Positions 30,125-40,142 of a DNA stretch of 64,000 nucleotides are shown here, one piece after another. A program made the position numbers and the translations under genes. Source of the stretch: Rhynchopus sp. YZ270_cl-10. Taxonomy: Eukaryota > Euglenozoa > Diplonemea > Diplonemida > Diplonemidae. The stretch spans positions 1,205,501 through 1,269,500 of the forward strand of contig OZ037846.1 in NCBI GenBank assembly GCA_964035575.1, written 5' to 3'. The notes under the pieces were generated by a model that saw only the letters and a program-made list of their open reading frames with translations, ran no database searches and was not told where the DNA came from. Position 1 is the stretch's first letter. Every line of letters starts with the position of its first letter.

Positions 30125-32704
30125 TCACAGCTGAACTTTTCTGTTACGAACAGCAGTAAAACGCCGGAGAATTTCTTCAATCTCCCCGTCACTGAGGGTG
30201 TCTCTGTGCTGTTTTATCAAACAGATGTACAAAAGAGAGTCATCCGTCATGTGAGACTTCAATCTTGTTTTGATTATTTTCAATAAACTAAAACGCCTCT
30301 CTGCCTCCACCGAGGTTGAAGGTAGCGTTGACACGAGCAGTGATACCTTCCGTAACAGGGGGAACGGGGCACCTTCAGCAGACTGCAGGAACTTGAGGAG
30401 GGAGCGGGAGTGCTGGGGTAACTTCCTCTCACGTAGTACGATCCGCAGACACCGCCATTCCAAAGCCAGGGCACCTTGTCCTCCGTCCAACACTGCGCGC
30501 CCAGTCCTCGCCCTCTCGGTGTATTCGGTTGAAGAGTACTGCGGATAGGAGGTGTTATCAATCTTGTTGAACTGTTTGAAGTGGATATGAGTGCCCGAGC
30601 AGTAGCGCTTCTCTATCGCGCTGATCTGCTCTTCACCGTACGCCTGGTCCGCCGTCCAGTTCCGCACGTCGAAGACGGCGAACTGCGCGATCTCCTTGTT
30701 GTTGGAGAATCGCTGTTCCAGCGTCTTGATGACGGCGCCACAGTAAGGCGCCCCCACAGTTTCGTGGAACAAGGCAAGCGTGTTTGTTTTGTTCACTTGC
30801 TGGTGCGGAAACACGTCCTGGTACCGACCAGGGAACGTGTGGTACGCGCCGTAGGCGCTTGCCGTGTCCTGCAGCATGCGGAACTTGGCAATCGTGCTCT
30901 GGATGTAAGCACAGGTCTCAAGGATGTTTAAGTCCTTGGCCTGTAAATCCATCGACAGCCCGTTGAGCAAGCCCAACATGGTGTCGAGCATCGCCACCAT
31001 CCCGAAGAAGCTCCGGTCACTCAGTTGCTTCAAAAGTGACTGCTCTGTCGGTCCCAAGTGCTCCACTTTTTTGAGGTACGCAATCAGCACAGGGAGTTGG
31101 GAGTTGAGTGTGTGGACAGCGTTCCCCTGAGTCAACCAGCGGGTCTCGGTGGGGGCAGCCAGCTCGTCTTGGTTGATCACATCACTCAATTCCCTCAGCA
31201 TCTCACGGAACCCTTCATGGTGTTTGTTGTGCGTGTACAAAAATACCCAGACAGAACGCAATAAGTTGAGAAAACGGTCGACACTTGGCACCTCCTTTGC
31301 AGCGTCACCGCATGCAAGGTTCAAGAGGTGGCAATGGCACCACATCTCTATCGCCGACGGACCCCACCAGTACCGGAGCTGCTTTGCCAGACCTGCATGT
31401 TTGCCGAGCATGTTGGCTGCTCCATCCAACGCAACCCCGTCGAACCAGACGTTGGGGTTATCTGACACCTCAGCGGCGTCGTGAAACCGCAAACCCAACT
31501 TGTCAACGATCTTGCGGATGTGGGTGGAATATCCCTGTGCCGATCTGTCCCGGATCTCGCTCATGTCCACGAGTCGCTCCTGTGGTTCACTATCATGTAC
31601 AAAGCGGAGAACGATGACACACTGTTCCTTCCGGGCCACATCCTTCGTCGAGTCCGCGATCAGGCCAACCCTTCCACTTGTCACTGCATCGGCGGCAATG
31701 CCCGACAACAACGTCTCCCCGATTGCCTTCATCCACTCAGTGATGGATTGGGCAGAGAAGTAGTGCACATCACCCGCCAGCCACTCACGCATCCTCTTAC
31801 ACTGCAGCTCATCGACAAAAAAGGAGAGGTGTTTCAGCAGCTTGCTGACCGGAATGCCTATCTTGACGCAGTGAAATATGGTCTTCACCAGGGTGGTCAT
31901 GTTCTCACGGGACTGACGAGCGGTCTCTTCTGCGTTCTTTGCCATAAGAGTGGCGAGGCTGCCGCTGCTGAGGTGTCCTTCTTCTTGGGCGTGTCTCCCG
32001 AAGTCGCGCTTGAACTGCGTCGCGTTCGTGAACACGTATGCGCAGTTAGCGCAGAACACGCGACCGTCGGCCCACTTCAGCCAAGGCCACGTGGACTTGT
32101 GGCGCTCAAGCGTGGCCACGTTAACACCCATTACCTTGAGCTTGGGACTGGCGTCTTCTCCTCCTTCCTCCTCGTCTGACACAATGTCGATCACGACGGG
32201 GATGCGTGCTTCGGGCTCCGTCCCTCCGAAGTCATCCCCATCGTCCCACACGATGTCCGTGAGGGGAGGTGCCTCCACGCGGGCACGCTTCGTACCCTGT
32301 GACCGGGCCCTGCTGCTGCTCCTCTTCCCGGTTGTCGGTGTCACGGCTGCTGCTGCTGCTGCCGGGGCTGTTGGTTGAGGGACTGGAGTGAGTGCTGGTG
32401 GTGGAACTGCTGCTGGTTGAACTGCTGCTGCTGCCGGGGCTGTTGGTTGAGGGACTGGAGTGAGTGCTGCTGGTTGAACTGCTGCTGGTGCAGGGGCTGC
32501 TGGCTGCTGGTTGTTGTCGAAGTCGGTTGCGATGCGGCGGAGAGCGGAGAGCGTCAGGTAGTCCGGGCCTGAGGGGGGACCGAAGTCCAGGCCGCGCAGC
32601 ACAAACTGTGCTTCTGCCTCCTTCCTCTTCCACCCCGCATAGTTGCGGTTAATGGTGGGTGCCCTCACCGCCCTTCCCCACAGGGTCTGCTGCTTTGGCC
32701 CCAT
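30125..32704 (-). CDS. hAT transposase, BED-type zinc finger, intact
   Basis: 859 residues. It should cut and paste the element that encodes it by a DDE reaction, in the nucleus. Seen: a Pro/Ala/Val/Gln repeat region 66-121 in which PAALTPVPQPTAPAAA is nearly duplicated; a basic patch KRSSSRARSQGTKRAR near 127-142; a zinc finger C218-x2-C221-x16-H238-x5-H244; acidic catalytic candidates D351 (LIADSTKD) and D427 (DGAANM); a CHCH motif 456-459 in the insertion-domain region; and E800 (VEAERRF) at the start of the C-terminal dimerisation region, which resembles the hATC domain. The frame is unbroken from ATG (32704) to stop, close to the left TIR. The ZMYM1-like branch of hAT is likely but not certain. 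Domestication is unlikely because the TIRs and TSD are intact. Confidence 0.95.
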   Translation of the reverse strand: MGPKQQTLWGRAVRAPTINRNYAGWKRKEAEAQFVLRGLDFGPPSGPDYLTLSALRRIATDFDNNQQPAAPAPAAVQPAALTPVPQPTAPAAAAVQPAAVPPPALTPVPQPTAPAAAAAAVTPTTGKRSSSRARSQGTKRARVEAPPLTDIVWDDGDDFGGTEPEARIPVVIDIVSDEEEGGEDASPKLKVMGVNVATLERHKSTWPWLKWADGRVFCANCAYVFTNATQFKRDFGRHAQEEGHLSSGSLATLMAKNAEETARQSRENMTTLVKTIFHCVKIGIPVSKLLKHLSFFVDELQCKRMREWLAGDVHYFSAQSITEWMKAIGETLLSGIAADAVTSGRVGLIADSTKDVARKEQCVIVLRFVHDSEPQERLVDMSEIRDRSAQGYSTHIRKIVDKLGLRFHDAAEVSDNPNVWFDGVALDGAANMLGKHAGLAKQLRYWWGPSAIEMWCHCHLLNLACGDAAKEVPSVDRFLNLLRSVWVFLYTHNKHHEGFREMLRELSDVINQDELAAPTETRWLTQGNAVHTLNSQLPVLIAYLKKVEHLGPTEQSLLKQLSDRSFFGMVAMLDTMLGLLNGLSMDLQAKDLNILETCAYIQSTIAKFRMLQDTASAYGAYHTFPGRYQDVFPHQQVNKTNTLALFHETVGAPYCGAVIKTLEQRFSNNKEIAQFAVFDVRNWTADQAYGEEQISAIEKRYCSGTHIHFKQFNKIDNTSYPQYSSTEYTERARTGRAVLDGGQGALALEWRCLRIVLRERKLPQHSRSLLKFLQSAEGAPFPLLRKVSLLVSTLPSTSVEAERRFSLLKIIKTRLKSHMTDDSLLYICLIKQHRDTLSDGEIEEILRRFTAVRNRKVQL

Positions 32705-32936
32705 TTTTATTAAAAGACTGTTGCGGGCAGGTTTGCGGATGATTTATTTAAAAAAATCGATTTTTTGGTCAAATCCCCTCTGGTGGTGAGGGGGTGGGTA
32801 GTGTGTGTGGGTGTGGGTGGCGCACATCTCTATAGTAAAGACTAAAAAACTAAGGTTTTTTAGGATTTTGAGTACAGTGGAAACAAGCAATACAAAAAGT
32901 AGGGTGGTGGGGAGGCATCTGTTTTTTTTTTGTTTT

Positions 32937-32987
32937 TTTTTTTTTTGAAAACTTGGTAGTGTAGCCACCCTAGAGTGTGCTCCACTA
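32937..32987 (-). repeat. LINE-type 3' tail module copy inside hAT
   Basis: Reverse copy of the TAGTGGAG...CAAGTTTTC module with A-tract; its sequence is closest to the copy at 17697 (both carry CACACTCTAGGGTGGCTACAC). Confidence 0.65.
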
Positions 32988-33128
32988 TTTTTTTTTTATT
33001 TTATTTTTTTTTTTAGGGTGAAAGTCAAATGTATACACATATACATTTGACTTATAGGCAGCACACAAGTAAAAAATCACCCCAAAAAACCCTGCCGACC
33101 CCCCCTCCGGGGGGGTCGGCAGAGTTCG

Positions 33129-33180
<52 letters not shown>

Positions 33181-33193
33181 TTTATTTTATTAA

Positions 33194-33696
33194 CACGGGT
33201 CGGGAAAGATCTTTTGTCTTTTTTTGTCTTTTTTCGAGAATCTCGGGAGAAAAAAAAAAAAAATCAAGATTTTCAGGATTTTTGTCTTTTTTTTTCAGGA
33301 TCTCTCGAGATCTTTGAGATCTTTGAAAAATCCTGAAAAAAAAAGGAAAAAAAGAGAAAAAAAGATGAAAAAGATCTTGAAAATCTTTTTTTTCTCAAAA
33401 AAAAGATAAAAAAGATTTTTGGGATTTTGAAAAATCTTTTTGGGAAAAAAAAAAAAAAAGATTTTGAAAATCTTTTTTTTTTTTTTCAAAGATTTCTCAA
33501 GATCTCGAGATTTTTCATGAAATTTCATGGATTTTTCCAGGATTTTTCAGGATTTTTTCAGGATTTTCCCAGGATTTTCAAATCTTTTCTCTTTTTTTTT
33601 TTCTCCCAAAAATCTTTTTTTTTTTTTTTTTTTCGGGAGAAGAGGATTTTTTTTCTCGAAAAAAAAAAAAAAAAAAAAGATCTTTCCCGACCCGTG
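33194..33696. mobile_element. 503-bp TIR element, 6-bp TSD (family gamma)
   Basis: Perfect 22-bp termini CACGGGTCGGGAAAGATC... at 33194-33215 and the complement at 33675-33696 are flanked by TATTAA at 33188-33193 and 33697-33702. The interior is nearly pure A/T-run DNA, with GATCTT, CTCGAG and AGATCT palindromes in both orientations, and no coding capacity. It is inserted in the hAT element and so is younger than that insertion. Confidence 0.92.
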
Positions 33697-33907
33697 TATT
33701 AAGGGCTTCGCCCCGGTGGGGCGAAGCCCTGGGGCGAAATAAAAAGTAATTTTTTTAGAAAAAAATTAATTTAACGAAAAAAAATTTTTTTCGCCCCGTG
33801 GCGAACGCCCTGTTTCTTCCCAATTTTACAACCACCCACAACAGAAAGTTACAATCGTTTCTTTTGAGCTTAGCAAAAGCTTTTTTCTCTCATCCCCCTT
33901 CCCCCCA

Positions 33908-36292
33908 ATGCAGTCACCCCCAGAGATGGCAGGGGAGGAGGCGCTGTTTATCGAGCCGAACCACTACATCCAAGGCCACGATAGCAGCAGCACTGTCGTA
34001 AACAGCACTGCCAACAGCAACTACACGGCACCAGGCCGGGCGTATCTCCCGCAGGCAGGAAGCGACACCCTTCCTTCTGCTTCCCCTACTCTGTCCGACA
34101 TGCCGCATGGTGTTATCAACAGAGACGGACAGTTCTTTATTCCAATCCCGGTCCGCGAATCGCCGGAATGGGAGATCGCAGACATGCTGATAGCTGGTGT
34201 GTTCCTCTTTGCTTTATGCCACCGTATGGTTGGCCAGCTTCTCGTCTCCCCGCAATATTCTATGGCCGAGGTGCAGACCCTTGTTGGTGGTGCGGCAACT
34301 ACAGTGCAGACACTTTGGGGAGTCTTCGGCGCGTTGTACTTTGTGAAACGGTGCACTACCGAGGCTAATGCGCAGGTTGCGAAGGTGTTCGTCTATATCT
34401 TTGTTGGGCTGGCCTTCGTTGGGGTGGTGGTGTGGGCGATTGGTGCAGGGCTGCTGACGAGAAAGGAGATCGAGGAGCAGAGATACGCCACTGACGAGCT
34501 GAAAACCATTTACAACCTTACGGTGGCAGGAGAGGTGTGCCTCGTGGTGGGGTTGTTTCTGGGCGCCGCGGTTGCCTCGCTGGGGTTGCTGCACAGCTGG
34601 ACGAAGCATCGGCACTGCATCTGTATTATCTACTCTTTTGCGTTGTCCATCTTTGAATGTCTGTCGATTGTTGGGGTGCTTGGAGAGGTGCACAGCGAAT
34701 TGCCTGACCCTTCCAAAACCCTGACTGGAGCCAACCTCTGCATTGCGGGTGCTGTCTTAATCACGGTAGGTGCGCTGATCTACGTCTGTTGTGCGGTGTG
34801 CGCTTTGACCGGTCTGGCGCGTGTTTCCTCCCCTCAAGTGCTTGGTATGGTGGTGGCATCGATCGGCATGAACATTCTGCAAATTGGCGTCATGGATATG
34901 GTGTCTGACTCAGCGCTGAGTGGGTCGTCGCTCTTTGTCTTCCGTGATATGGGGCGACACACAATCCAGGTTGGTGTTCTTATTTTGATCGGAATGGCGA
35001 CCCGGCAAACGGAAGACCCCGCACCACAAAGGTTTCTTGGAAAGCAAGGGAAGCAGCAGAAGCGTGAAATCGAAGAAGGTGCTGAGCTGGCGGATATGTC
35101 CGCACAGCGCGCCCAGAGGGGGCTTGACGTGCATGGGTTCAGGAGAATGATTGAGAAGCAGCAGGAAGGGAAGACGACACGGGTCATCAACATTGGCGCG
35201 ATTGTTGCGCTTCTCCTTTCCATGCTTCTTTGGTTCGTTATTGAAGCGGCCTGGGTGCTGGAGACGTCTGACAAATCTTGGCGCCCTCAGGACTCCGTCG
35301 GAGGCAGTTTTGTCTCTATTCTTGGCGTTCTTTCCCTCATGGCTACCTTCGCAGTGAGGCTGCACTCTGGTAAAACCTCCACTGCCTTGAAGCTTCTCGC
35401 ACACAGTGGCAACGGGGTGATTCTCTGTGGGATTGTCGTGTGGGCCATCGGAAAGTACGGGATGTCCCTGCAAAATGACAGTAACTCTGACAGAGCCATC
35501 TTCGTCACGGGACAGGTCATTGGAGTCTTATTTTTGGAGTGTGCTCTGTGGCTTGCAGTGGGAGGTTTCATGCATGAGTGGAGGACCTGGCCTGCTGCAT
35601 CGTCGTTGTTGGCGCAGCTTGGGTTGGTGATGTTCTTCCTTCTCGCTGGGGCGGTGGGGAGCTTGGACATGGATACAGGGTACTGGTACTACGATTCATC
35701 AGCAGGTCTGACAGTGCGTCGCATTGGTGGTGGCTGTGTTGCAGGGGCAGCTTTGATGCTTGCAATCCTCTCTGGTGTGATGTGCGCGTCTTCGTACAGG
35801 TTTGCGAAGTCGGTGGCGGTCTTCTCAGGGATGGGGGTGAACGGAGTGATTGTCTACGCCATTGGCCAGGGGATGTACATGGACGACTCCTGGGAGAGAA
35901 ACCCGACCTCCCTCAGAACCATGTTTGGCGGTGAGCTTGCCACTGCAATTCTCTTCGTCTTCGCAGGCATGCTCATCACCGTGGCTGCCCTCAGGACTCC
36001 ACTTGAAGCGCTGCAGACCAAAACCTCAGTACCCAAAGTGCATATGATTGAAGGGAAGCCCTACATCATTCGGAATGGAGTTCCGGTGGCGTGTCAGGTG
36101 CAGGGAGGTGGTGGAGGTGGTGGAGGAGGAATGCCGAACCAAATGCAGCAAGGCAACCAAATGTCGATGGAGGAGGTACAGCAGCAGAGACAACAACAAC
36201 AGCAGCGGCAGCAGCAACAGCAGGCTATGATGCAGCAGGAACAGGCCATAGCGCAGCAGGAGAAGAGCTTGCAGCAACAGAAGATGCGGCTG

Positions 36293-36324
<32 letters not shown>

Positions 36325-36553
36325 GCAGATGCAGATGCAACAACAGCAGCATCAGCAACAGTACGTGACCCAGCAGACGTACCCATCACCACAGCAGCAG
36401 CGTCAAGTCAAGACCATGGCCCCGCCCGGGCCCCGTGCAGCATCTCAGTCCCACAGCTCCCCAGGTGGTGTTGTCGTGGAAGGTCCGACAGATGGTGCCA
36501 GTGCAGGGATTGCACAGCAGTACCATGAAGATGACTGCGTGCTCATGGAGTAG
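33908..36553 (+). CDS. Large polytopic membrane protein with Q-rich tail, copy 1
   Basis: 881 residues, family not recognised. Seen: a short hydrophilic N-terminus; a diverged eight-helix module (about 85-385); a charged linker; a second eight-helix module (about 419-700, starting EGKTTRVINIGAIVALLL and including WPAASSLLAQLGLVMFFLLA and RRIGGGCVAGAALMLAILSG); a PKVHMIEGKPYIIRNGVPV segment; a Gly run; then a Gln/Met-rich tail (about 745-830) and a conserved end with PPGPRAASQSHSSPGG. No transporter signature or enzymatic motif is seen. Both MQSPPEM and the next Met (33926) are conserved in all copies; the pyrimidine tract ending AATGCAG could be a 3' splice site, in which case the second Met starts the protein. 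The hAT insertion 95 bp upstream has probably displaced the original promoter. Confidence 0.8.
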
Positions 36554-36890
36554 GTTTAGGTAGTGTTCAAAACAAAATATGAAGAAAAAAAAATGTGACA
36601 CGAAAATAAGGGGGTCATGACACCCTCTGCTTTTTTAGGGCAGACATGCCAAGTCACCCATCGAGGTGATCAAAATTGTCTCAACCCCTCCCCCCTTCCC
36701 TTCCCCCTTCCCCCCGCTTTTTAAGATGACTAAGCATGTGTGAGGTTTAGGTTCATCGCTCAATCATTTTTTTCCCCCCTTTTTACCAGCCCTTTTTACC
36801 AGCCCTAAGCAACCGAGACTGCTTGGGTCCATCCCCCCTCACAAAATTTTTAAAAAAGAAAAAGAAAAAGAAAAAGAAACAAGTAATTGC
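36554..36890 (+). other. Conserved 3' flank of membrane-protein copy 1
   Basis: 36595-36760 recurs after copies 2 (47850-48005) and 3 (56995-57132): ACACGAAAATA, a small hairpin around GTCATGAC (36614-36621; the copy-2 version differs), GGGCAGACATGCCAAGTCAC, ATCGAGGTGATCAAAA, a C-rich run, and a GACTAAGC...TTTAGGTTCATC motif. An (AAAAAG)n run follows at about 36855-36878. It may act in 3'-end formation (inference). Confidence 0.6.
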
Positions 36891-37310
36891 TATCGGAAAA
36901 AAAACGGCGTGTGCTGTGGAACTCCACCCTGTAGAAGTAACCTACAACACACCCAGCACTCTGCTCTTCTGCAGGTATGATAACGCTCTTCGTACGCTGC
37001 CAGACCCACTGGGACGCCTGCATCTAAAATGTTCAAGAAGGGGGGCTGTCCTCTTCATCCAGCACCATCTGATCGATAGCGTGTGTTGGACGTAGTCTCG
37101 GCAGGCTCGGCGTGTTTCAGCTCGTTTTTGTCCACAGGGCCCCACGCAGTGTCGTCGTCGTTGGAGCAGTGCGGAAGAAGCACAGAATGCACAGACGACA
37201 ACACGTCGATCACACCAGGCACATCAGCACCTCCAGCAAATCGCTTGGATGCTACGGTGCTTTCGAAATCACGCGGGGTTTTCCACAGCACCCCGTTTTT
37301 TTCTTAGCAG
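36891..37310 (-). other. GC-rich coding-like fragment, unrecognised
   Basis: This island of gene-like composition has a 78-codon minus-strand frame (37055-37291) beginning MLWKTPRDFESTVASKRF and containing DVPGVIDVLSSVHSVL. Plausible splice-like borders surround it. It lies in repeat DNA without a partner exon I can identify, so it is probably a gene remnant. Confidence 0.3.
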
Positions 37311-37428
37311 TTACTTGTTCTTGTTGTTAATATCAGAAACCAATCTACTGAAGTTTCAACTTGTGCACGAAGCATTTTACTTTTCTTTTCTACGTTTTGC
37401 AAAACACACACCATAAAAAGAAAGATGG

Positions 37429-38401
37429 GACCATTTTTGTTGATCCCTCACCATATACTATCAATTTATTGATTGCATATGATGAAAATACTTGTTGTTA
37501 TTGTAATTTTCAACCACCTTCCTTCAACCCTTGTAGGATCAGTTCTTACTTTTTTTCGCGAAAACTTGAAATTACACATTTCAAGAGAACAAATTAAAAA
37601 GGGTCCTTATTTGCATTTTTGGGCTCCGCCCGTGCAGTGGTGGGGTCAATCTCGAAAATTGGACAATTTTTTGACTACTTAAATTTTGAGAAATATGAGC
37701 CCGGTTGCTTATACGTGGGGCCCATTTTCGGCTAAAATTTTCCTCAAAATCTGGTTTTGTAAAATTGACCCGCTACTCCCCCCCCACATCGATTTCAATA
37801 CTATACCTTACTTCACCTACGGTTGCCCTTACAGGGGGGGTGAAGGAAGGTAAGTTGAAAAACACAGAGTGCTTCCTGCATTCGCTGCGGGTCAAAAAAA
37901 AAGAAAAAATGGCGAGAAATTAAGTATTGGAGTGTACCATTGGTAAGCAATGTTATTTCAATGATGATCTCTCCCCCTTTTTTGTTAGTTGTTGTTGTCA
38001 ATGTGTGCATGTTTTAGGAAGGCAAACTTCCTCTTTAGCCCCGCTGACTCCATTTTCTTGGAGCTTCCAGAGGACCGTGCATGCTCCGTTCCCTATTAAG
38101 GAATGGTAAAAAAAAAAAGTTTTCAAAAAAAAAAAAAAAACCCCCCCCCCTCCCCCCATCCCCCTTTTTATGTAGATCGAAAAATTCTACATCCTTCCCA
38201 TCTCCCCACATTTGGTGTGAGTGTTTTTTTTTTTTAAAGATGTGTGTACAGTGATTTAGTCCTGGCCTTGGAATCCCAAAACGTCCGGGGGGGTGGGGGG
38301 GGGGGGTTTCTTTTCCCCCTACTTTTTCCTTTAGGGACCATTTTTGTTGATCCCTTCCCATATACTATCAATTTATTGATTGCATATGATGAAAATACTT
38401 T
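37429..38401. repeat. Direct repeat pair, ~65 bp, 907 bp apart
   Basis: GGGACCATTTTTGTTGATCC through ATATACTATCAATTTATTGA to GATGAAAATACTT occurs at 37429-37492 and 38336-38401. Between the copies are R2-type repeat DNA (37610-37740), C- and G-runs and no gene. The copies are too short and unstructured to call LTRs. Confidence 0.6.
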
Positions 38402-38443
38402 AGGTTTTGTACGAGACATCTTTTCCCTCTTCCCCCACAGATA

Positions 38444-38518
38444 AAGAAAAGAAAAAGAAAAAGAAAAGAAAAAGAAAAAGAAAAAGAAAAAGAAAAAGAA
38501 AAAGAAAAAGAAAAAGAA
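38444..38518. repeat. (AAAAAG)n simple repeat
   Basis: Nearly perfect hexamer array; one interruption near its left end. Confidence 0.95.
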
Positions 38519-38728
38519 ACGAGTCAACCAAAGAAGGGATAATACTAAAAAAAAACAACAAGAGAAAACGTGTACAAGGGGGAAAATTAAAGCCAGCCAA
38601 TAAAAATAAAAAAGAAAACAACAAAAGTGGACCCGTGGGGGGCCTCAGCCCCCTGGAGTGTGTCCCTCCTGTTTCCCCCCATCTCCCCTTCCCTACCCTC
38701 CAAAAAAAGGGGGGTATAGTGTAGCTCG

Positions 38729-38810
38729 TAGTGGATCGTTATGCGTGGTACGTCGTCGTGCGCGCGTGTATCCTCGGGGTGTCTACACTAATACAACCAA
38801 GTTAAAGAAA
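38729..38810 (+). repeat. LINE-type 3' tail module copy, diverged
   Basis: It begins TAGTGGAT and carries an internal GC-rich insertion, then ATCCTCGGGGTGTCTACACT and AATACAACCAAGTT, followed by an A-rich stretch. Confidence 0.55.
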
Positions 38811-40142
38811 AGGAAATTAGTGTGGCTCAAAACCCCAAGCCCTTTGGTACCACAAAGGAAGTGCTAAAAGGAGTACAAAAAAAACAACAAAAAAGGGCTT
38901 TCGGGCAACGTTGAGGGCAGACCCTAGCTGCCCCACTAGGGTGAAGTAAATAATTTGACATGTGGTTGTACCGTTGACCGTCTTATTCTCTGGTTTGACT
39001 TTGTGCGTGCACGAACGGTAGATTGATCGCACGATATAGTGGGAATGCAACGAGCTTTTATCATAATGTTTGATTCTCCCCCAAACAAAATATCACACGC
39101 AGGAAAACACTCGTTTTTTTTTTCTTCACAACACGTCCGTTGTTTGTTTTTCCCCCCCCTTATTTTTTACCTTTTTTCAAGAAATTTCCCCCCCAGTATC
39201 ATATATGATACTTTACATGGATACACATGTAAAGGAGTTCCGTGCTATTCACAGAACTCGATAGGCGATTGAGCGTATCTAACAACAACCAAAACAAAAT
39301 GAAGTACAAAGATGGTGTGGCTAAATCCAGTACAAAAACAGTACAAAACAACTACAAAAGAAGTACAAAAATTACACTTTATTTTGGGGGTGTTTTTTGC
39401 GAAAAATTATTTCCCTGTATAAACTTTTTGGGGGGTCGGAGTCGGGGGGTCGGGGGGAAATTTTTCTTTTTTGGCCCCCAAAAAATTGGGGGAAAATTTT
39501 TTTTTCTCTATTCTCGGGAGTCCGTGCGTGCTGTGATGGGGTCACTTTGCGCTGAGAAATGAGTATTTTTGACCTAAAATGCACGTGTCAGTTTTTACAG
39601 GGCATTTTCAGGTTTAGTGTAAAATATGGTCAGCACTTGACCACTGAGGGTAAAGTGCAAAGTAAACGTGGGGGCAGTTTGCATAGCTGCGAACTTTGCT
39701 GCATGTTGTGACCCCACCATTTTACGGACGGAGCTCGTAGAACCCAATGAGGAGTGAGAAAGAAGAAGGAAGCATGCAGCATGGCCAACGAAAAAAGTAG
39801 CGTACCGTGCGCCTGCGGCGCAAGATTGCAGCCCACCCTTTCCCATGACATAGTTCAGCACAAATGTGCAAATATAAGCGCAATTTTTTGAAATGTTGCG
39901 CACCGTGGCTTCGCCAGAAACTTTCGTTCTAGCAAAATACGTAGGTAAAATTTAACGGAACTGACGATAATTACCAACGACAGTGCCAATTTATGTCGAC
40001 ATTTTTCAGAAATGTTGCGTACCGTGGCTTCGCCAGGAAATTTTTGGGCCATGACTTGGGGCGATTGGGAAAGTACGAATTGGTACCAAAAATAAAAAAA
40101 ACCCCCTTTTTTGGGTATACAAAAAAAATACAAAAGAAGTAC
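38811..40142. other. Intergenic repeats
   Basis: No gene is seen. It contains clustered AGTACAAA repeats (39300-39372), a diverged R1 stretch ending GCGTACCGTGCGCCTGCGGC (39700-39830), and a local duplication of GAAATGTTGCG(C/T)ACCGTGG with GCTTCGCCAG (39889-39920 and 40009-40041). Confidence 0.6.

Larger units (their letters stand above)
29906..33812 (-). mobile_element. Complete-looking hAT DNA transposon
   Basis: Perfect 12-bp TIRs CAGGGCGTTCGC at 29906-29917 and the complement at 33801-33812 are flanked by an exact 8-bp target duplication TTTCTTCC (29898-29905 and 33813-33820). Both features are hallmarks of hAT elements. It is 3907 bp long and holds one uninterrupted transposase gene on the minus strand. 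It has itself been hit by a 503-bp gamma-family element (33194-33696) and contains an LINE-tail module (32937-32987). A perfect 27-bp palindrome GGGCTTCGCCCC... lies subterminally at 33703-33729. Its right end is 95 bp upstream of the start codon of the next gene. Confidence 0.95.

Noticed and set aside
31481-32179. 232-codon plus-strand frame
   Set aside because: Shadow of the hAT transposase on the opposite strand.
33703-33812. Separate small TIR element to the right of the gamma element
   Set aside because: The inverted repeats are explained as subterminal sequence of the hAT element, whose TIR and TSD fit exactly.
37429-38401. Short LTR or solo-LTR pair
   Set aside because: Only 65 bp, no terminal motifs, no target duplication, no coding region.
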